Below, piece after piece: positions 53,131-63,891 of a stretch of 64,000 nucleotides of DNA; positions within the stretch are counted from its first letter, which is position 1, and every line of letters starts with the position of its first letter. The DNA is taken from assembly GCF_902859695.1 (NCBI RefSeq), contig NZ_CADIJL010000011.1, positions 117,400 to 181,399 on the forward strand. Direction: 5' to 3'. The position numbers and the translations under genes are program-made. The notes beneath the pieces were generated by a model that saw only the letters and a list, made by a program, of their open reading frames with translations, searched no databases and was not told the DNA's origin. Origin of the DNA: Achromobacter ruhlandii (GTDB lineage Bacteria; Pseudomonadota; Gammaproteobacteria; Burkholderiales; Burkholderiaceae_B).

Positions 53131-54042
53131 TTACTTCGACTGGTATTGCCGCGGCCGCTTGGCCAGCGCCGCTTCGATGATGCCGGCGCAGCGCTCGCGC
53201 TCGGCGCCCACCAGCGGCAGGCGCGGACGACGCACGTGCTCGTTGCCGACGCCGGCCAGGGTCTCGGCCAGCTTGATGTTCTGCACCAGCTTGGTCGACA
53301 CATCCAGGTGCAGCAGCGGCGTGAACCACTGGTACAGCGCCAGCGCTTCCTGCCACTTGCCGGCCTTCATCAGGTCGTATAGCGCCACGGTCTCGCGCGG
53401 GAAGGCGGTCACCAGGCCGGCCAGCAGGCCGTCGGCGCCCAGCGCCAGGGCTTCGAACGACAGGTCGTCGACGCCGATGAACAGCTGATAGCGGTCGCCC
53501 AGCTTGTTGCGCAGGTCGGTCACGCGGCGGATGTCGTCGCTGCTTTCCTTGATCGCCACCAGCCAGGGGCAGTCGGCCAGCTCGGCCATGTGCTCGGGCT
53601 TGAGGTCGACGCGGTAGGCGACCGGGTTGTTGTAGATCATGCAGGGCTTGGCGGCGGCCTCGGCCATGGTGCGGATGCTCTGCATCGCCTCGCGCGCATC
53701 GGCCACGTAGATGAGCGAGGGCATCAGCATGAAGCCGTCCACGCCCAGGTCCACCGCCGCCTTGATGAAGCGCAGCGCCTCGCGGGTGCTGGTCTCCGAC
53801 ACGTTGGCCAGCACCGGGATGCGGCCGCCGCTGACTTCCACGGCGCAACGCGTCACGGCCAGCTTTTCCTCCAGCGTCAGGGTGCTGGCTTCGCCCAGCG
53901 AACCGCAGGTGACGAGGCCATGCACGCCGTTGTCGATCAGGAAGCCGAAGTGCTTGCGCATCGCTTCGAAGTCGAGGGTTTCGTCGGCATGGAACTTACT
54001 GGTTACGGCAGGAAAGACGCCCTGCCAACGCACGTTACTCAA
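53131..54042 (-). CDS. Dihydrodipicolinate synthase/N-acetylneuraminate lyase family enzyme
   Basis: 303 residues, class I aldolase TIM barrel. The Schiff-base lysine is Lys165 in LVAIKESSDD, the catalytic Tyr137 is in CMIYNNPVAYRV, and GVHGLVTCGSLGEASTLTLE is the substrate carboxylate loop. It is not the biosynthetic DapA: it leads a transporter operon, so a catabolic aldolase or a deaminase acting on the imported compound is more likely. The ligand is unknown. Its promoter region contains the 30-base palindrome. Confidence 0.85.
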   Translation of the reverse strand: MSNVRWQGVFPAVTSKFHADETLDFEAMRKHFGFLIDNGVHGLVTCGSLGEASTLTLEEKLAVTRCAVEVSGGRIPVLANVSETSTREALRFIKAAVDLGVDGFMLMPSLIYVADAREAMQSIRTMAEAAAKPCMIYNNPVAYRVDLKPEHMAELADCPWLVAIKESSDDIRRVTDLRNKLGDRYQLFIGVDDLSFEALALGADGLLAGLVTAFPRETVALYDLMKAGKWQEALALYQWFTPLLHLDVSTKLVQNIKLAETLAGVGNEHVRRPRLPLVGAERERCAGIIEAALAKRPRQYQSK

Positions 54043-54101
54043 CTGGATTCTCCTCGGATGGCCGGCGCCGCGAAGGAAGGGCGGCGGGTGGGAGAAAGTC
54101 T

Positions 54102-54131
54102 AATATCTGCTAAATATATTTAGAAGATATT
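54102..54131. promoter_or_regulatory. 30-base palindrome upstream of the DapA-family/liv operon
   Basis: AATATCT-G-CTAAATA (54102-54116) is mirrored by TATTTAG-A-AGATATT (54117-54131) with a single mismatched pair at one position. It starts 60 bases before the ATG of the first operon gene and is very AT-rich for this genome. A GntR-type dimer site is expected here, and the operon ends with a GntR regulator. Confidence 0.7.
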
Positions 54132-54298
54132 TTGATATGGGAGTTTCCCGAGAGCGGGTTTCCCCGGGGAGGACGGCGCGGGCGCCTGATAAAAGGCGCA
54201 GGTAAATGGGCGGCAAGGGAGCCAGCGAATGCCGGGCGCGCACGCCCGATCTCGCCGGCGCAACGGATGGCTCGACCCGTGGTTGCGCGGCGCGAGGG

Positions 54299-55186
54299 TC
54301 AGCCGGCCTTGCGTTGATAGGCGCGGCTGGCGTCGCGCATGAAAGTCTTCACGGCGTCGTCGTATTGCTCGCCGCTGCGGAACGCGCCCGAATGCGTCGC
54401 GCCCTCGATCTTGACCAGCCGCTTCAGCTCGGGCGCCACGCCTCGGGCGGCGGCGTAGAGCTCATCGCTCATCGTGTGCGGCACCACCCGATCGGCGGTG
54501 CCATGCATGAACAGCATCGGGGTGTGGAGCTGCGCCAGCGTCTGCACCGAGTCGAACGGTTGCGTGACCAGCAGGCTGGCGCCGGGCACGCGGCCCCACT
54601 TCATGGTGGCCAGCATCGCGCTGATGCTGGTGAAACTGGACTCCACGATCAGCCCGGCGAAGTCCGGTTGTTCCGGGCGCGCCGCCAGGTTGATGGCGAT
54701 GGCGCCGCCCAGGCTGTGGCCATAGACGAAGCGGCGCGCCGGGTCCGGTTGCAACCGGGCCAGTTCCTTCAAGCCGGCCATGGCGTCCTCCAGCGCGCTG
54801 GCCTCGGACGGCAGGCGCGGCGTCGACGCGCCGAAGCCCCGGTAGTCGATGGCCAGCACGGAATAGCCCTTGCGGGTCCAGCCGTCGATGCGGAACGCGC
54901 TGCCGTTCAGGTTCCAGCGCGCGCCGTGCAGATACAGCACGGTGGGCGCGTCGGCTTGCGGGCTTTGCCAATACCAGGCCCGCACCTTGTCGCCATTGGC
55001 CAGCGCCAGGTCGTAGACCTGCGTGCCCTTGGCCGGCTCTCGCCACCAGGTCTGCGGCTCGGACTGCGGGGAGAAGATGGTCTGGCGTTGCCAGGAGTCG
55101 AGTTGCGAGCACCCGACCACGCTGGCGGCGGCGAGCACGGCGGCGCCGATCAGGCGGCGGACGGTGAATCGGGGCAGGGCGGGCAT
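54299..55186 (-). CDS. Alpha/beta-hydrolase lipoprotein
   Basis: 295 residues. Signal peptide with lipobox near VVGCSQLDSWQ. The hydrolase fold shows APTVLYLHGARWNLNGSAF (oxyanion loop), nucleophile elbow VYGHSLGGAIAINLAA, the acid loop PMLFMHGTADRVVPHTMSDE and the terminal His in KIEGATHSGAF. ATG 55186 directly precedes the signal sequence. It probably acts at the periplasmic face or outer membrane; substrate unknown. Confidence 0.82.
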   Translation of the reverse strand: MPALPRFTVRRLIGAAVLAAASVVGCSQLDSWQRQTIFSPQSEPQTWWREPAKGTQVYDLALANGDKVRAWYWQSPQADAPTVLYLHGARWNLNGSAFRIDGWTRKGYSVLAIDYRGFGASTPRLPSEASALEDAMAGLKELARLQPDPARRFVYGHSLGGAIAINLAARPEQPDFAGLIVESSFTSISAMLATMKWGRVPGASLLVTQPFDSVQTLAQLHTPMLFMHGTADRVVPHTMSDELYAAARGVAPELKRLVKIEGATHSGAFRSGEQYDDAVKTFMRDASRAYQRKAG

Positions 55187-55257
55187 GATGGATGAGACCC
55201 ACGCCGACGAGCGTGGTTGCGCCGCCAGCATACAACGCGGATCGTTGGCGGATCGCT

Positions 55258-56145
55258 TCAAGCCGTGTCCGGATGCATCTCGCGCGCCAGGGCCAGCCAG
55301 GCCTGCGCCGCCGGCGACAGATACCCGCCACGCCGCCACACCAGGCCCATCTCCCAGTCGGTCCGAGCATCGCGCAGCGGCACCAGCGCCACGCCCGCGT
55401 GCCGTTCTTCCTCGGCCTTCACGCGGGGCAGGAAGGCCACGCCCAGTCCGGCGCTGACCAGCGCCACGATGAAGTCGATCTGGCCGCTGCGCGCCGCGAT
55501 GGCCGGCGCGAAACCGGCCCGTTGGCAGGCTTCCTGGATGATGCGGTTTAGGGCGAACCCGGTCTCGAACAAGATGAAAGGCGAATCGCGCAACTGTTCC
55601 AGGCCGACGGTGGCGGCGCGGGCACGCGCATGATCGGCTGGCAGCAGCGCCATCAGCGGCTCGCGCGCCACCGGCTGCCAGTCGAAATCCTCGGAGACCG
55701 GTCGCAGCGACGCCGCCAGCTCGATCTCGCCGGCCATGACCATTTCCTCCAGCCGGTGGCCGCCGTGTTCCAGCAGGCTGATCTCGACCTGCGGATAGCG
55801 GCTGCGAAAGCGCGCGAACATGGGCGCGAACAGTGTGCTGCTGCCCAGCGGCGGCAGGCCCAGCCGCAGCACGCCGCGCTTGAGGCCGCGCAACTCGTCC
55901 AGCTCGGCGTACAGATCGTCGCGTTCGGCCAACATCTTCACGGCCCGCCGGTACACGATTTCGCCGGCGTCTGTCAGCCGGGGCGGCTGCGCCTGGCGGT
56001 CCAGCAGCGGCATCCCGATTTCATCCTCCAGCTGGCGCACCGCCTTGCTGACCGTGGGCTGAGTGGCGAAAACGACTTTGGCGGCCTGGGAGAAGCCACC
56101 CTGGCGGACCACCTCCACCAGCGCGCGCAGCGGGCGCAGATCCAT
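55258..56145 (-). CDS. LysR-type regulator divergent from cidAB-like genes
   Basis: 295 residues: winged helix PLRALVEVVRQGGFSQAAKV then TQPTVSKAVRQLEDEIGMPL, and an effector domain with VLRLGLPPLGSSTLFAPMFA. It is divergent from the LrgA/LrgB pair with 94 bases between starts. CidR in Staphylococcus and Bacillus is a LysR regulator next to cidAB, so a CidR-like role is likely. Confidence 0.85.
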   Translation of the reverse strand: MDLRPLRALVEVVRQGGFSQAAKVVFATQPTVSKAVRQLEDEIGMPLLDRQAQPPRLTDAGEIVYRRAVKMLAERDDLYAELDELRGLKRGVLRLGLPPLGSSTLFAPMFARFRSRYPQVEISLLEHGGHRLEEMVMAGEIELAASLRPVSEDFDWQPVAREPLMALLPADHARARAATVGLEQLRDSPFILFETGFALNRIIQEACQRAGFAPAIAARSGQIDFIVALVSAGLGVAFLPRVKAEEERHAGVALVPLRDARTDWEMGLVWRRGGYLSPAAQAWLALAREMHPDTA

Positions 56146-56169
56146 GGTTATGCCTGATTTGAATAGGGG

Positions 56170-56184
56170 GAATTCAACAAATTC
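56170..56184. promoter_or_regulatory. LysR-type inverted repeat upstream of cidA
   Basis: GAATT-CAACA-AATTC (56170-56184) is a perfect five-base inverted repeat 55 bases before the cidA start in the divergent gap. It is a candidate LysR binding site. Confidence 0.5.
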
Positions 56185-56239
56185 ATTTTATCTATGGCCA
56201 TGCCCGGCGTAAAACGTTCCCTGTCCGCTGGAAATTTCC

Positions 56240-56644
56240 ATGTCTCGCCCTCGCTACCCCATCGTCCTGCGCAGCCTGCTGCGCCGCAGCCGCGTGCTGC
56301 AGATCGTTCTCCTCATCCTGTTCTCCCTGCTGGGCCAGGCGCTGGCCAATGTCGCCGGCCTGCCGATCCCCGGCGGCGTCATCGGCATGGCGCTGGTGCT
56401 GGCGTTGCTGGCTTCGGGCCTGCTGCGGGTGCGCAACGTGCACCGGGGCGCGAGCTGGCTGCTGGGCGAGATGCTGTTGTTCTTCGTGCCCGCCGTGATG
56501 TCGCTGCTGGACCACCGTGAATTCCTGGGCGTCCTGGGCGCCAAGCTGCTGGCCGTGATCCTGCTGGGCACGGCCCTGGTCATGGTCGGCACGGCGCTGA
56601 CGATCGACCTCTGCTACCGCTGGATGAACCGCCATGCGCACTGA
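56240..56644 (+). CDS. cidA: CidA/LrgA-family holin-like membrane protein
   Basis: 134 residues with four transmembrane helices; the family block is LGQALANVAGLPIPGGVIGM, followed by LLLFFVPAVMSLLDHREFLG. CidA/LrgA proteins are thought to move small organic acids or act in programmed lysis. Its end overlaps the cidB start by 11 bases. Confidence 0.88.
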   Translation: MSRPRYPIVLRSLLRRSRVLQIVLLILFSLLGQALANVAGLPIPGGVIGMALVLALLASGLLRVRNVHRGASWLLGEMLLFFVPAVMSLLDHREFLGVLGAKLLAVILLGTALVMVGTALTIDLCYRWMNRHAH

Positions 56645-57326
56645 ATTCAACCTGCTTTTCTGGCCGCTGGCCACGGTACTGGCCTATGCCTGCGCGCGCC
56701 TGTTCTACCGCCGCTATGCCTATTGGTGGACCTCCACGCTGGTGGTGGCTCCGGCTTTATTGCTGATGCTGGCGCTGCTGCTGCATACCGGCTACCGCGA
56801 CTACATGTCGGGTTCGCACTGGCTGATGATGATGCTGGGCCCGGTGATCGTCGCGTTCGCGCTGCCGCTGTACGAGCAGCGCGCGTTGATCCGGCGCTAC
56901 TGGCCGGTGCTGGTGGCGGGCGTGGCGGTCGGTAGCGCCATTGCCGGCGCCAGCGCCTGGCTGCTGGGCAGCCTGCTGGACCTGCCGCCAGACCTGCGGC
57001 TGAGCCTGCTGCCGCGTTCGGTGGCCACGCCGTTCGCGGTGGCGGTTTCCTCGCACGTCGGCGGCGCGCCGGACCTGACGGCGGTGTTCGTGATCGTCAC
57101 CGGGGTGTTCGGCGCGGCCATCGGCCAGTTCATGCGGCGCTGGCTGCCGCTGCGCTCGGCCCTGGCGCGCGGCGCGCTGTTCGGCATGGGCGCGCATGGC
57201 GCTGGCACGGCCAAGGCGCGCGAACTGGCGGCCGAGGAGGGCGCGGTCGCAGGTCTGGTGATGGTGATGGCGGGCCTGTTCAACGTGCTCGTCACGCCGG
57301 CCGTGGTGGTGGCCCTGCTGGCCTGA
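56634..57326 (+). CDS. cidB: CidB/LrgB-family membrane protein
   Basis: 230 residues, about six transmembrane helices. The conserved SLLPRSVATPFAVAVSSHVG and GMGAHGAGTAKARELAAEEG blocks identify LrgB. It works with CidA in the inner membrane. Translation should be coupled to cidA through the 11-base overlap. Confidence 0.9.
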   Translation: MRTEFNLLFWPLATVLAYACARLFYRRYAYWWTSTLVVAPALLLMLALLLHTGYRDYMSGSHWLMMMLGPVIVAFALPLYEQRALIRRYWPVLVAGVAVGSAIAGASAWLLGSLLDLPPDLRLSLLPRSVATPFAVAVSSHVGGAPDLTAVFVIVTGVFGAAIGQFMRRWLPLRSALARGALFGMGAHGAGTAKARELAAEEGAVAGLVMVMAGLFNVLVTPAVVVALLA

Positions 57327-57378
57327 CGGCGTGGTGGACACGGCGGCCGGCCGACGCTTGCAGGCGCCGGCGGCGCGT

Positions 57379-58023
57379 TCAGCGCAGCGCTTCCAGCACC
57401 ACCGGATACAGCGAGGCCACCAGCAACAGGGCCATGGTGATGTTGAAAGCCCGGATCGCCCACGGCTTGTGCAATACCCGGCGCAGCGCGGTGCCGAAGG
57501 TGACCCAGATGCCGATGCTGGGCAGGTTGACGAGGCCGCAGACCAGCGTGGCGATCACCAGGTTGGCGAAGAAGCCCGCTTGCGGCGTGTAGGTCGCGAT
57601 AATGCCCACCGCCATCACCCAGGCCTTGGGATTGACCCACTGGAAGGCTGCCGCCTGCAGGAAAGTCATCGGCTTGCCGCGGGCATGGCCTTCTTCCACC
57701 CCGCCCGAATTGGCGATCTTCCAGGCCAGGTACAGCAGGTAGGCGGCGCCGCCGTACTTCAGCACGGTGTACAGCACCGGCAACTGCTGGAACACGGAAC
57801 CCAGGCCGATGCCCACCAGGAAGATCATCAGCGTGAAGCCCAGGTTCACGCCCAGCAGGTGCGGCATACTGCGGCGGAAGCCGAAGTTCAGGCCGGATGC
57901 GGCCAGCATGACGTTGTTGGGCCCGGGCGTGATCGAGCTGACCAGCGCGAACAGGGCCAGGGGCCCCAGCAAGGACAGGGAAGTGAGCGGCACGTCGGCC
58001 AGACTGGAAGGGAACAGCGTCAT
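57379..58023 (-). CDS. LysE/RhtB-family amino acid exporter
   Basis: 214 residues with six transmembrane helices. The family signature SITPGPNNVMLAASGLNFGF lies near residue 30, and FQWVNPKAWVMAVGIIATYT in the second half. It exports amino acids or related metabolites. Its ATG overlaps the EamA stop by four bases (ATGA), so the two exporters are coupled. Confidence 0.88.
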   Translation of the reverse strand: MTLFPSSLADVPLTSLSLLGPLALFALVSSITPGPNNVMLAASGLNFGFRRSMPHLLGVNLGFTLMIFLVGIGLGSVFQQLPVLYTVLKYGGAAYLLYLAWKIANSGGVEEGHARGKPMTFLQAAAFQWVNPKAWVMAVGIIATYTPQAGFFANLVIATLVCGLVNLPSIGIWVTFGTALRRVLHKPWAIRAFNITMALLLVASLYPVVLEALR

Positions 58024-58946
58024 TTCTTGACTCCAACGATCGCGCGGCGGCCGCCGGCGATGACCACGATGACGGCGAGGGCGAACAGGAACGTGGTCAG
58101 GTCCACGGCCTCGCCGAAAAACAGGACCGCGGCCAGGACCGTCAGGAACGGCTGCAGCAACTGGATCTGCCCGACGCGGGCAATGCCGCCCGCCGCCAGG
58201 CCGCGATACCAGGCAAAAAATCCCAGGAACATCGAGCCGAACGCCAGATAGGCGCAGGCCCAGATGACGTCGACGGCGGGCCAGCCGGCCTGCCGCGAGG
58301 CCATCCAGCCGACCGGCACCGCCAGCACCGGCGCGCTGATGGCCAGCGCCCAGCAGATGGTGCGCCAGCCCCCCAGCGTGCGCGAGGCGCGCGCACCCTC
58401 GGCATAGCCCATCCCGCCCAGCAGCACCGCCAGCAACAGCCAGAAATCGCCCATCGCCAGCGCGCCCTGGCCCTCGCGCAGCGCGAATGCGCATACCAGG
58501 GCGGCGCCCACCATGGCCCAGCCCCAGAATGCCGGCGAGGGACGTTCGCCGCTGCGCCAGGCCGCGAAGACGGCCGTGGACAGCGGCAGCAGGCCGTTGA
58601 ACACCGCGCCGTGCGACGATGCGACGGTCTGCATCGCCAGCGTCGAGGCCAGCGGCCACCCCACCACGATGCCAAGCGCGGCCAGGATGACGCCGGGCCA
58701 TTCGCGGCGATCGGGCCGCCGGCTGCGGGTCAGCCACAGCAGGGCCAGTGCCGGCACAGCCGCCAGCAAGGCCCGTCCCAGGCCCACCAGCAGAGGCGGC
58801 AATTCGGCCACCGCGAGCCGTGTCATCGGCAGTGTCAGCGAGAACACCAGCACGCCCAGCAGGCCGTAGCCATAGCCCTCCCAGGGCGAGGGGCGGGACG
58901 CAACGGGGGCGGCCTGGGGCGAGGGATACAACGCGGTGCGGCGCAT
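58020..58946 (-). CDS. EamA/DMT-family exporter
   Basis: 308 residues with ten hydrophobic segments in two EamA repeats (GYGLLGVLVFSLTLPMTRLA; later AFGSMFLGFFAWYRGLAAGG and IARVGQIQLLQPFLTVLAAV). It is divergent from a MocR-type regulator and leads the LysE-like gene. ATG 58946 gives the standard length. Substrate unknown, likely an amino acid or vitamin B6-linked metabolite by context. Confidence 0.85.
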   Translation of the reverse strand: MRRTALYPSPQAAPVASRPSPWEGYGYGLLGVLVFSLTLPMTRLAVAELPPLLVGLGRALLAAVPALALLWLTRSRRPDRREWPGVILAALGIVVGWPLASTLAMQTVASSHGAVFNGLLPLSTAVFAAWRSGERPSPAFWGWAMVGAALVCAFALREGQGALAMGDFWLLLAVLLGGMGYAEGARASRTLGGWRTICWALAISAPVLAVPVGWMASRQAGWPAVDVIWACAYLAFGSMFLGFFAWYRGLAAGGIARVGQIQLLQPFLTVLAAVLFFGEAVDLTTFLFALAVIVVIAGGRRAIVGVKK

Positions 58947-59024
58947 CGGTGGGCGTCCAGAAAAAAGGGGCGGTCCACAGGGCTTGCGGGTTGACGCCAT
59001 TGCTGTCACTCTACGCATAGTCAT

Positions 59025-59042
59025 CGGTACAGTACCGGTACA
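59025..59042. promoter_or_regulatory. Direct-repeat operator candidate for the MocR-type regulator
   Basis: CGGTACA (59025-59031) and CGGTACA (59036-59042) are direct repeats 11 bases apart, one helical turn, and CGGTAC-A-GTACCG (59025-59037) is also a palindrome. The site lies between the divergent EamA and MocR-type genes, 42 bases before the latter. MocR proteins usually bind direct repeats. Confidence 0.6.
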
Positions 59043-59083
59043 CCTTTGCATGTCACTTTAACCACTGGCCTGGTGAAATTCCC

Positions 59084-60523
59084 ATGACAGTTGCTTCGCC
59101 TTCCATGCCCTGGCAGCCCGTGCGCCAGGCCGACGCCACGCTGGTGGCGCAACTGGCCGACGGCCTGGCCCGGCGCATCGACGAACAGGGCCTGCGGCCT
59201 GGCACCCGCCTGCCGTCGATCCGCAAGATGGCCGAGCAATCCGGCGTCAGCCGCTTCACGGTGGTGGAGGCCTATGACCGGCTGGTGGCGCGCGGCCTGG
59301 TGCAGTCGCGCCGTGGCGCCGGATTCTTCGTGCGCGCCCGCAGCGGTCCGCTGGCTCCCGCGGCCAGCGTGCCCGCGCCTGCCGGCCAGGCTTTTGTCCC
59401 GCCCGCGCGGGTCGACATCGCCTGGCTGTTGCGCAGCATGTTCCGCGAGGGGGGCGGTCCCGGCATGCCGGGCGGCGCCGGCCTGCTGCCGGCGGAATGG
59501 CTCGATCCGGAAATGGTGGCGGGCGCGGTGCGCGCCGTCGGCCGCTCGGTGCGCGGCCATCTGGTGTCCTATGGCCACCCGCAGGGGTTTTCGCCGCTGC
59601 GCCAGCAGATCGCGGCGTCGCTGCAGAGCGACGGCGTGCCGGCCCATCCTGAACGCAATCTGCTCACCACCAACGGCGTCACCCACGGGCTCGACCTGAT
59701 CGCCCGCCTGCTGGTGCAGCCGGGCGATACCGTGCTGGTCGAGGACCCGGCCTGGTTCGTCATCTTCGGCCGCCTGGCGGCCTTCGGCGCGCGCCTGATC
59801 GGGGTGCCGCGCGGCCCCGACGGCCCCGATATCGCCCTGCTGGAGCAACTGGCGGCGCAGCACAAGCCCAAGCTGTTCATCATCAACAGCGCGGTGCACA
59901 ACCCTACCGGCCATACCCTGTCGGCGGGCGCCGCCTACGACATCCTGCGCATCGCCGAGCGCCACGATTTCCTGGTGGTGGAAGACGACACCTACGGCGA
60001 GCTGCACCCCGGCGGCGCCATGAAGCTGGCGGTGCTGGACCGGCTCAACCGCGTTATCCTGGTCAGCGGTTATTCCAAGATGCTGGCGGCCAGCCTGCGG
60101 GTCGGCTACCTGGCCGCCAATCCCGATATCCTGCAGAAGCTCGCCGACCTGAAAATGCTGGCCGGGCTGACCTCGCCCGAACTGGGTGAGCGGGTGGTGC
60201 ACCGGGTGCTGATGGAAGGCCAGTACCGACGCCACATCGAGCGTGTGCGCCAGCGCGTGGACGAGGCCCGCCAGCGCTGCCTGAAAGGGTTGCTCAAGCT
60301 GGGCTTGACCATCCGGCATGAGCCGCAGGCCGGCATGTTCGTCTGGGCCGATTGCGGCCGCGATAGCGAGGTGCTGGCCCGCGCCGCCGCCGACCGCGGC
60401 ATGTTGCTGGCGCCCGGCACGCTGTTCTCGCCCTCGCAGGGGCCGTCGACGATGTTGCGCTTTTCCGTTTCCATGGCCGATGATCGCGGCGTCTGGAACG
60501 TGCTGGAAAAGCTTTTCGCCTGA
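59084..60523 (+). CDS. MocR/PdxR-type regulator (GntR head, PLP aminotransferase-like body)
   Basis: 479 residues. N-terminal GntR helix-turn-helix (LADGLARRIDEQGLRPGTRL, SGVSRFTVVEAYDRLVARGL) is joined by a Pro/Ala linker to a fold-type I aminotransferase-like domain. The PLP lysine is about Lys332 in VSGYSKMLAASLRVGYLAAN; NSAVHNPTGHTLS binds the cofactor. It senses an amino compound or PLP and probably controls the divergent EamA-LysE pair. Confidence 0.88.
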   Translation: MTVASPSMPWQPVRQADATLVAQLADGLARRIDEQGLRPGTRLPSIRKMAEQSGVSRFTVVEAYDRLVARGLVQSRRGAGFFVRARSGPLAPAASVPAPAGQAFVPPARVDIAWLLRSMFREGGGPGMPGGAGLLPAEWLDPEMVAGAVRAVGRSVRGHLVSYGHPQGFSPLRQQIAASLQSDGVPAHPERNLLTTNGVTHGLDLIARLLVQPGDTVLVEDPAWFVIFGRLAAFGARLIGVPRGPDGPDIALLEQLAAQHKPKLFIINSAVHNPTGHTLSAGAAYDILRIAERHDFLVVEDDTYGELHPGGAMKLAVLDRLNRVILVSGYSKMLAASLRVGYLAANPDILQKLADLKMLAGLTSPELGERVVHRVLMEGQYRRHIERVRQRVDEARQRCLKGLLKLGLTIRHEPQAGMFVWADCGRDSEVLARAAADRGMLLAPGTLFSPSQGPSTMLRFSVSMADDRGVWNVLEKLFA

Positions 60524-60569
60524 AACGGCTCCTACAATAATACGCAGTCACCCCCATCAAGGAATCGCC

Positions 60570-60914
60570 ATGTCCGCACCCATCAAGCCCCTCACCGAGA
60601 ACTTCGCCGTCGCCCCGCAACTGGGTCCCGACGACATGGCCGACGTGGCCGCCGCCGGCTACAAGAGCGTCATCATCAACCGTCCCGACTTCGAGGGCGG
60701 CCCCGACCAGCCGACCGCCGCCGACGTGTCCAAGGCCGCCGCCGCCGCCGGCCTGAAAATCGAATACCAGCCGGTCGTCGGCAGCGCCATGACCGCGGCC
60801 GACGTGGTCCGCTTCGCCGAACTGCTGCGCACCCTGCCGGGCCCGGTGCTGGCGTACTGCCGCACGGGCACCCGCTGCACCAACCTGTTCGCCGCCGCCC
60901 AGCAACTGGGTTGA
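60570..60914 (+). CDS. DUF442 (TIGR01244) phosphatase-like/sulfur-transfer protein
   Basis: 114 residues with the cysteine loop CRTGTR (Cys97) in the frame of tyrosine-phosphatase-like enzymes, and the N-terminal PLTENFAVAPQLGPDDMADV. Related domains occur fused to persulfide dioxygenases in sulfide oxidation (Blh type). AAGGA precedes ATG 60570. Whether it is a phosphatase or rhodanese-like enzyme cannot be told. Confidence 0.8.
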   Translation: MSAPIKPLTENFAVAPQLGPDDMADVAAAGYKSVIINRPDFEGGPDQPTAADVSKAAAAAGLKIEYQPVVGSAMTAADVVRFAELLRTLPGPVLAYCRTGTRCTNLFAAAQQLG

Positions 60915-61001
60915 TGCGTATCAATGGCGCCGGGTTCGCTTGATGTGAACCTGGCGGGTTTCCGGTAGCATGGAGCTTCCTCTCAAACAGGAGCAGGCAA
61001 G

Positions 61002-61466
61002 ATGTTCAAGAAGATCCTGATTCCCACCGACGGCTCGCCGCTGTCGGCCCAAGCCGCCAACGCCGGCATTTCCTTCGCGCGCTCGGTGGGCGCTGACGTC
61101 GTCGCCCTCTACGTGACGCAGCCGTTCGCCGCCACCATCGGTTTCGACGGCATGGCCGCGGCCTACGCCATCACCGACGAAGACTACGAAAAGGCCTCGG
61201 CCGAGCAGGCCGACAAGTACCTCAAGCAGATCACCGACCGCGCCGACACCGCCGGCGTGAAGTCCGAGGCGCGCGCCGTGTCCAACTTCAACGTGGCCGA
61301 CGGCATCGTCCAGGCCGCCGCCGACGCCGGTTGCGACCTGATCTTCATCGGCAGCCACGGCCGCAGCGGCCTGTCACGCCTGCTGCTGGGCAGCGTCACC
61401 GCCAAGGTGCTGTCGCTGGCCAGCACCGCCGTGCTGGTGTACCGCGTCAAGGAAGAAAAGAAGTAA
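61002..61466 (+). CDS. Universal stress protein UspA family
   Basis: 154 residues, alpha/beta fold with MFKKILIPTDGSPLSAQAAN at the start and the ATP-binding motif GSHGRSGLSRLLLGSVTAKV near the C-terminus (G-2x-G-9x-G-S/T), so an ATP-binding type. It follows a ribosome site (AGGAG) nine bases upstream. A clear terminator lies downstream. Confidence 0.92.
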   Translation: MFKKILIPTDGSPLSAQAANAGISFARSVGADVVALYVTQPFAATIGFDGMAAAYAITDEDYEKASAEQADKYLKQITDRADTAGVKSEARAVSNFNVADGIVQAAADAGCDLIFIGSHGRSGLSRLLLGSVTAKVLSLASTAVLVYRVKEEKK

Positions 61467-61526
61467 TCCCGGCCCGCCTCGCCGTCGTCAGGCCGCTGTC
61501 AGGCCCGCCGGCGGCGCCGCCCGCCC

Positions 61527-61553
61527 AGCCCCTCCCCGCCGAGGGGCTTTTTC
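61527..61553 (+). terminator. Rho-independent terminator after the usp gene
   Basis: AGCCCCTC (61527-61534), loop CCCGCC and GAGGGGCT (61541-61548) form a perfect eight-base stem running into TTTTTC. It closes the usp unit before the fusA region. Confidence 0.88.
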
Positions 61554-61591
61554 TTGCCCGGGCCATCCCCTATGGCGCTTATGGCTAAAGC

Positions 61592-61619
61592 TTGTAAACC
61601 GGCTCGCGGCGCGTAATAT
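61592..61619 (+). promoter_or_regulatory. Promoter candidate of the EF-G gene
   Basis: TTGTAA (61592-61597) and TAATAT (61614-61619) are separated by 16 bases, about 130 bases before the ATG. The remaining leader is GC-rich with no further structure I can identify. Confidence 0.5.
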
Positions 61620-61746
61620 TCAAGGATAGTGCGGGCGCGGTTTCGCAACACCCGAGCACACCTCTCAACGCGGCATGGCGCCCGCCGCGGCAGTATCCGG
61701 TCGGACCTGCCGCCCATTCCTGGTGATTACTGCAAGGAACGAGGCC

Positions 61747-63858
<2,112 letters not shown>

Positions 63859-63891
63859 ATTCCGATCGGCTCGGAACAAGGGCCACCCGTG

